Source: Acanthaster planci (Eukaryota > Echinodermata > Asteroidea > Valvatida > Acanthasteridae). From it: DNA of 64,000 nt. The DNA is taken from NCBI RefSeq assembly GCF_001949145.1, contig NW_019091476.1, positions 756,828 to 820,827 of the forward strand, given 5' to 3'. Below the pieces are notes generated by a model. The model was not told where the DNA came from. It saw only the letters and a program-made list of their open reading frames with translations, and made no database searches. The position numbers were made by a program, and so were the translations under genes. Shown piece after piece: positions 58,870-64,000 of the stretch; the first letter of the stretch is position 1, and each line of letters starts with the position of its first letter.

Positions 58870-59220
58870 GCCTAGAAAACTTCATGGCCATTTTAAGTTG
58901 GAAATGCATCCCTCTGCAAAACAGCTAAAATAGTACCACTTTCGGACGCGGTTGCATCCACGTTGCTCAGAATTGGAAGCCCTCAGTCCAGGCCAGAGGT
59001 TCAGTGCCACATTTCTTCCATTACCAATTCCAGGCTCTCGGGACTCTCTAAAATAGAATATTTTGAACGTATTATCTTTATTAATGAGCTCGGCGGACAC
59101 ATTTCTGGCCTATTTACGGGGGTTCCCTACGGTATACAAGCACGTAATGTCAGTGATCATGTTTTATCTCATGAGATGTAAAGTGCCCCCTCCCCCGAAA
59201 AATTGGACCAATTTACGACT
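58870..59220. repeat. Possible half copy of the 55-kb foldback family
   Basis: It shares wording with the outer arm at 56.05-56.1 kb: taatgagctcggcggacaca/ttctggcc versus taatgagctggccagaaatt, plus gtgccccctccccc. The match is partial and judged by eye. Confidence 0.35.
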
Positions 59221-60270
59221 TTTCATATCCTTCCTTCCTCTTTGATTTTTAACAAACTAATGGTGAATAACTTTAATTAATTAATAATTAATTAAATAAT
59301 AATAATTAATAAATAATTAATGACAAATTAATAATTTGTACACAATCATGTGAGGAATTACATCAAATTCATTCACATGCTGGGTAAGTCTAATTCAAAG
59401 TGACAGTAAAACCAAATTTTGGTATGATGTTCGTAAAGACATACGTTGTAGTGTTTCCTGTAAAAGAATAAATGATGATTCTTTATGGGAGTGGAGAGTC
59501 TTTTCTTTTTTTGTCGAAAAAGCAACAAATTACCGCGAAGAAATTTACAAATTATTGAACGCCGGTACTGTGGTGAGGCCCCAGTATGGGTTAAGTACTT
59601 CCCAAATTCTACTGTCTGACCAAAGATGTAAATTGTAAATGAGGCTAAGGATCATTGACCGTCTATCAAGCAAGAACTTAGAGGTAGGTAACTGTTTCTT
59701 TCATTTTTTTATTTATTAAGTTCTTTCTGGTGATGGTCGCTGTGAAATGTGATTTATTTGGAAGATTCCGATCGATCCACTTATTTCTTCATGAGCATTG
59801 TGAACTTTGCCAAGTTTGTGACTGGCTCTGTGTGAACAAAGATTCATTTCATTTCATTTATTTATTTGATATCATTTTGTATCCAACATTATTGAAATAC
59901 ATTGAAATTTGTTGTGGTTTGGCGAGCGTTAAAAATTTGACAATCAAAATATAAATATAAATACAAAACAATAATAAACGACGCTACAAAAATTTACACC
60001 AAATATACAACAGATAACTTCAGACAGCATGAGTACAATAACGATTGATAAATAAAATGAGATGAAGACAGCACTAAAATCTGATGAATTACTGGTTAGG
60101 ACTTTGATCGCACCTGTACATGTAGATTCAAACGAATTGCACTTGGGTAAAAACTGCCATTGGGTTTGCAATCCTCCGTTGTACATACATCGAACTCCAT
60201 TAACAAGGTGAACTGATTTATTAATTGAGAATTAAAAGCACTATATGAAATATACGTGTAAGACCTGCAG

Positions 60271-60530
60271 GGCCCTATTCATAGAACTGCTTAAGCACAA
60301 AATTTGCTCAAGCAGGAAAAAAATTTGCTTAATAAACAAAGATTGCCAGCTCAAACTCTATCTGATTGTTATGCTAACCAAAAAAAAAATAATAATAAAA
60401 TAAAACACCTAAATACAATCCCAAAACAGAATACATCACATGGAGGTTTGGCTGGTTACCTGATTTATCAAGTAAGGTTTTCTCAAGCTTAAGCAAATTT
60501 TGTGCTTAAGCAGCTCTATGAAATTGGCCC
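60271..60530. mobile_element. MITE with TGCTTAAGCA-type ends
   Basis: The left end ggccctattcatagaactgc with ttaagcacaaaatttgct is mirrored at the right by agcaaattttgtgcttaagc and agctctatgaaattggccc. A 260-bp element with an A-rich interior and no frame. Confidence 0.8.
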
Positions 60531-62109
60531 CAGCTATCAGTTTGATTAATGCCCAGTAAGTGACTTCGTCACAAAGATGGACGCGCCATGATTTGCAAGC
60601 TCCCATTGGACGATCGCTGAAGTCTAGTTGCGCGTTAACTTCCGGTTCCATAGTTCCATGTAAACGGCGACCAGTTCATGTATGTGCAGTGCATGTGCAC
60701 TGGGCGTTGTTAAAACTGAAGTGACGTCACATTACGAACCGGATAATAATAGACTAACAATGCTTGGTAGTGCTATGTATCATACACGCAATACGCACAT
60801 ATCATAAATTTAGCCCCTGGCGTCGTGGATTTTACACTTGAAGTCATAAAATTTAATGAGGATATATGTTGATCATGGTAAAACGTTCCACTGTAGGAAC
60901 TAGTAGTTAATGTGGCTCAGACCAATGCGGTTAAAACTGTGTGAAATGAGGAGACTGCAAGGCCTAAAAGCAAAGGAATGCTAAAAATTTTAATTGAGTC
61001 CTTGCATGTCTTCGTTACAAATTTAAGGTTAATAATTTCAAACTGTGGTAGGCATCATTAAAAGGAATGGATCCCAACGAAACGTCCATGAGCACAATTA
61101 CTCGTTCCTGTGTTTCGTTTCGTTTCCTGTGGTATGACAGTGACGGTATAAATTACCTAATTATGCAAAAATAATGCTTTTCATTTAATTGCGGCTACAT
61201 TTCAGTCTGGAAGTAACGAATCCTTATATTTGCAATGAACTTCAAACAAGAGAAAATAATGTCTAGCACTATAGTATTTCTATTATTATTTATGTGCAGT
61301 ATATTTCTACTCGACTCTGTTATACGCTGTACAAGAGTGCGTGACCGAAAACTTACCCTTGCTATTGCCGAACCTTATGACTGAAGTACGCTCAGCATGC
61401 AATTAAGGCAGATCTTTTAAACATTGGCACGCCTAAAAATTGAAAGACCTTCAGTATGAGTGCGTCCGGGAGCTAAATTTAACAAATGATTTTGTTGTCA
61501 TAACCGTTCGTGGCCGCTCGTGTGTTGGCCCATGCGCACTGAGCACGTCAAAGAGAAAGTCTCCATTTTCGCAGACGTACCTCGTGAAAAAATCAATGGC
61601 CATTTTGCAAGAAGAGCAAGTCCGATTTTCATAAAGTAAGTGCCAAAATGACCGTAAGCTATCCTTGGGAAAAAAGAATCAATACGGTAAAAACGCACTG
61701 AGACAAAATGGTCTCTTTGGTGTTGGAATAAGTAATTTTCATCCTTTTTTGTTGCAGTTGTACACTACTTTTATTGGATAAATCACTCTTTAATTCAATC
61801 AATCGGCTCACTAAACCAGGGATGCTCTGCAGTGATCAGGTCATGAATGTTAATTAAGCATTTACGAGGAAGCAGTTTCTTATTCGGTGCATAGGCCTAT
61901 AATGAACTACCAGATTACACAAGGACCCATGTTTAGTCTAGATTTCTATCGCCATTGCCTTGTATTTTAGATTTTTATCACGGCCGCCTGTTATTCCTTA
62001 TTTACATTTCTTCGTCATCATAATGCAATACCCTGCTTGGCAAATAACACGAAATACCCTTTTACAAGATTTTCGCTCGTAACGCAGATGAAATCTAGGT
62101 GCTTAAAAC

Positions 62110-62272
62110 GAGCGATTCACAATAGTGCGCCTCCAAGAGCTTGCAACGCGTTCACAATCACGATGCGCGAAATATGTCGATCCAGTGCGCGTCTGGAAAG
62201 GGTCGACAGTTTCCACGCGTTGTGATTATCCAACGCGTTAAGCCCTCGTAGGCACACTGTTTTGAATCGCCC
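62110..62272. mobile_element. MITE family 1, copy 3
   Basis: A 163-bp foldback with gcgattcacaatagtgcgcc at the left, inverse-like ggcacactgttttgaatcgc at the right, and a central tgtcgatccagtgcgc. It lies 265 bp upstream of the P450 start codon. Confidence 0.8.
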
Positions 62273-62536
62273 GTATTGTTCACAGAACTGAACTTGTAAA
62301 CGGAGAAACCATGTGGCGTACGTCTTATGATGTACACGTATGTAAACCGTTTCGTGCACGTATGTGGGTAGGACCTTTCGCGTATACGTCTGTTCTGTCT
62401 GATCGATTGAACTTAGTACGAATCCGGGTCACTGAACAATTCTGTCAGGTTGAAGGTTGTTTTGTTAACACGCATAGGACAGTACAGTAAAACCCTCTGC
62501 TTGGCACAAAAAATCGAGTTACTGAAGTCGGGAAAA

Positions 62537-62687
62537 ATGGCTGTTGCGGAGGTTATCACTGAAAACGTGGGATTGGCTCTGATGTTCATAGTCACGTTTG
62601 TGGCTCTTCTGCTTTACCAGAACACAAGGAGGCCGGCGGGGTTTCCTCCAGGACCTCTCGCACTCCCCATCATCGGCAATGTACTCA
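62537..62687 (+). CDS. Cytochrome P450, first exon (CYP2-clan-like N-terminus)
   Basis: Fifty codons plus one base. ATG at 62537 (context aaaaATGG) starts MAVAEVITEN, followed by a membrane anchor (VGLALMFIVTFVALLLY) and the Pro-rich hinge RRPAGFPPGPLALPIIGNVL, the signature of microsomal P450s. The donor gtaagt follows CTC A, phase 1. An in-frame ATG at 62450 would add 29 residues before the anchor and is less likely. The protein would sit in the ER membrane as a haem mono-oxygenase. The next exon is not recognisable before 64000, so the haem-binding part lies outside the window. The CYP2-type assignment rests on the hinge alone. Confidence 0.82.
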
Positions 62688-63640
62688 GTAAGTTGTGTTA
62701 TCACAGTGGACTATCAATCTTTGATCAACAGTGACATGGAGTCTTTACACATACCGTTGCGGTTGCGTGACAGTTAATGCAACAATCTTGCCAAGGCTCT
62801 TTTTTTAACTTTTTAACCTGCCAGTGCAGTCGATGACAGTGTTGCGTCTTACGGCTAAAATGGCTATGCCGGGAAATCATACCGTACCAAAGCTGTTTAC
62901 ATCAAACTCTGACCTATTTTTCGCTTCGTTCAGGCGGATGTACGCCACAGTTTATGCTGCATGACAATGTTCATATCGAAACAAATATCCATGTCATACC
63001 GGTACTTGCAAGAGCAGGTCCGATGTTCAGAAGCGGAGACCCCATGTGTTCCGGAGGCACCAGGACCCGTTTAAAACAATTCTGGACAACCAGACGATAT
63101 TACTTAATTAACGGCCATTCTGAGTAGGTCTTGACTGACATTGCCGGCGGTGAGCTTTTGATGAAGGCCCAGATAATGTCGGTTGAAAAACGCACAGCAT
63201 TCCTTCCATCCGTCCAGCACATAAAATAATGGTCTCGCATGGACTGGGGACGGAATGGTGGGATTGCATGGCAGGTGTACGTTTTGACCAATGGACTTCC
63301 TAGGTTAATCTTTGAAACAGTTCAAAAGCACATTTCAAGGTGGCACTGAATTGACTTTCCATGCCTGTGCATGGTGGATGATCCATTCCGGCTGGTTTTG
63401 CGATAAAATGTTCACTTACCACTCAGCATAGCCTTTGATTAAGGCGCCTGCAGCGAAATGGATAGTCGCTCAAGAGCGAGGAGCTGGAGGAGACAAGTTT
63501 AAGCACCAAACCAACGCACGAAGAAAGAATACAGGCGCCTTTGGAGCTTTGTCTTCAGTGGTTTATCTAAATTATTCAATATGCTAATGTTTATGAATTA
63601 TTCACATTTCTCTGAACCAATCGTATTTTGGGGGCTAATT
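62688..63640 (+). other. Presumed first intron of the P450 gene
   Basis: Follows the gtaagt donor. I found no exon with P450 motifs here. Confidence 0.5.
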
Positions 63641-63699
63641 AAGTAGGCCCAGCATGGCAAGGCTACTTTTGTCCATGAAGTCTTTTATGGTGTTTTATA

Positions 63700-64000
63700 G
63701 TCGCCAAAATTGCGTCCAGTCGCGTCGTCCCATCGCCACGACGCGATGCTACGACAGCTCCGTCGCGTCGTGGCGTTGCCCCTTTTTTCATAAATTCCAT
63801 GCTGTATGCATTGTGTCGTACCGTCTTTGTGTTTCGTAGTGCCGTCATGGCGTCGCGTCGTGTTGTTTCTTGATGCCATTGCGTCGTGCTGGCTCGTCTT
63901 CGTGCCGTCGTAACGTCGCGTCTCTTGTTATTGTATGGTATTTATGCGGTGAGGGTTAGGCCGTCCCGTCCTGCAGTCGTACCGTGCTGTTGCGTCCTGA
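63700..64000. repeat. CGTCG-rich degenerate satellite
   Basis: Repeated gcgtcg, cgtcgt and gtcgtg units (cgtcgcgtcgtggcg at about 63762, gcgtcgcgtcgtgttg at about 63850) run to the window end. The reading frames in it are translations of the repeat. Confidence 0.65.

Larger units (their letters stand above)
56141..62100. other. Region without a recognised gene
   Basis: Contains the elements at 60271 and 58870 and an AT-rich TTAAT/AATAAT tract at 59270-59340. Open frames at 56524-56862, 57568-57825 and 57635-57949 show no domain; the latter two overlap on opposite strands in GC-rich DNA. Confidence 0.45.

Noticed and set aside
61581-61603. A possible first exon for nicotinamidase B (ATG GCC ..., eight residues, donor gtacgt)
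   Set aside because: It fits the phase, but the exon at 54253-54344 matches gene A exon 1 in sequence and completes a canonical EF-hand, so this one is a coincidence.
1-64000. CRISPR arrays, bacterial operons or phage genes
   Set aside because: No evenly spaced direct repeats with unique spacers; gene structure is intron-rich and eukaryotic throughout.

Overview
The window looks like nuclear DNA of an invertebrate deuterostome, most likely an echinoderm; a hemichordate or lancelet is not excluded. The clues are AT-rich DNA dense in TACATGTA motifs and short 'taggcctac'-type strings, small phase-conserved exons with GT-AG introns, many short inverted-repeat transposons, and nicotinamidase genes, an enzyme family missing from vertebrates. 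Two assembly gaps (29797-30644 and 53068-53983) explain every very long X-filled reading frame.

Layout. 1-10.46 kb: a minus-strand receptor-like gene, open at the left window edge. I joined 12 exons: N-terminal hydrophobic segment, Cys-rich domain, five compact EGF-like modules, a short stalk, a transmembrane exon and two fibronectin-III-like exons. 10.5-21.6 kb: no gene found; it holds TACATGTA clusters, a Penelope-like remnant, foldback elements and a diverged tandem repeat. 21.65-38.76 kb: nicotinamidase gene A, minus strand, 8 exons, 359 residues. Its 8.9-kb first intron holds the first gap, a tRNA-derived SINE is nearby, and there are pieces of two LINEs, a Ty3/gypsy element and a transposase with a PHD-like tail. 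38.8-46.1 kb: no gene found; one hAT-type MITE and a SINE. 46.12-54.34 kb: nicotinamidase gene B, minus strand, 8 exons, 383 residues, with the same exon structure. Its first intron holds a 750-bp palindrome, two MITEs and the second gap. 54.35-62.5 kb: no gene found, but a 1-kb foldback element and others. 62.54 kb onward: first exon of a cytochrome P450 gene on the plus strand.

Gene function. A and B are a tandem pair that should deamidate nicotinamide to nicotinate for NAD salvage. Each carries one canonical EF-hand loop split between exons 1 and 2, which suggests calcium sensing. The EGF/FN3 gene and the P450 gene have no evident link to them. Exon joins were made by eye from splice signals, reading-phase continuity and, for A and B, comparison of the paralogs; no transcript data were available.
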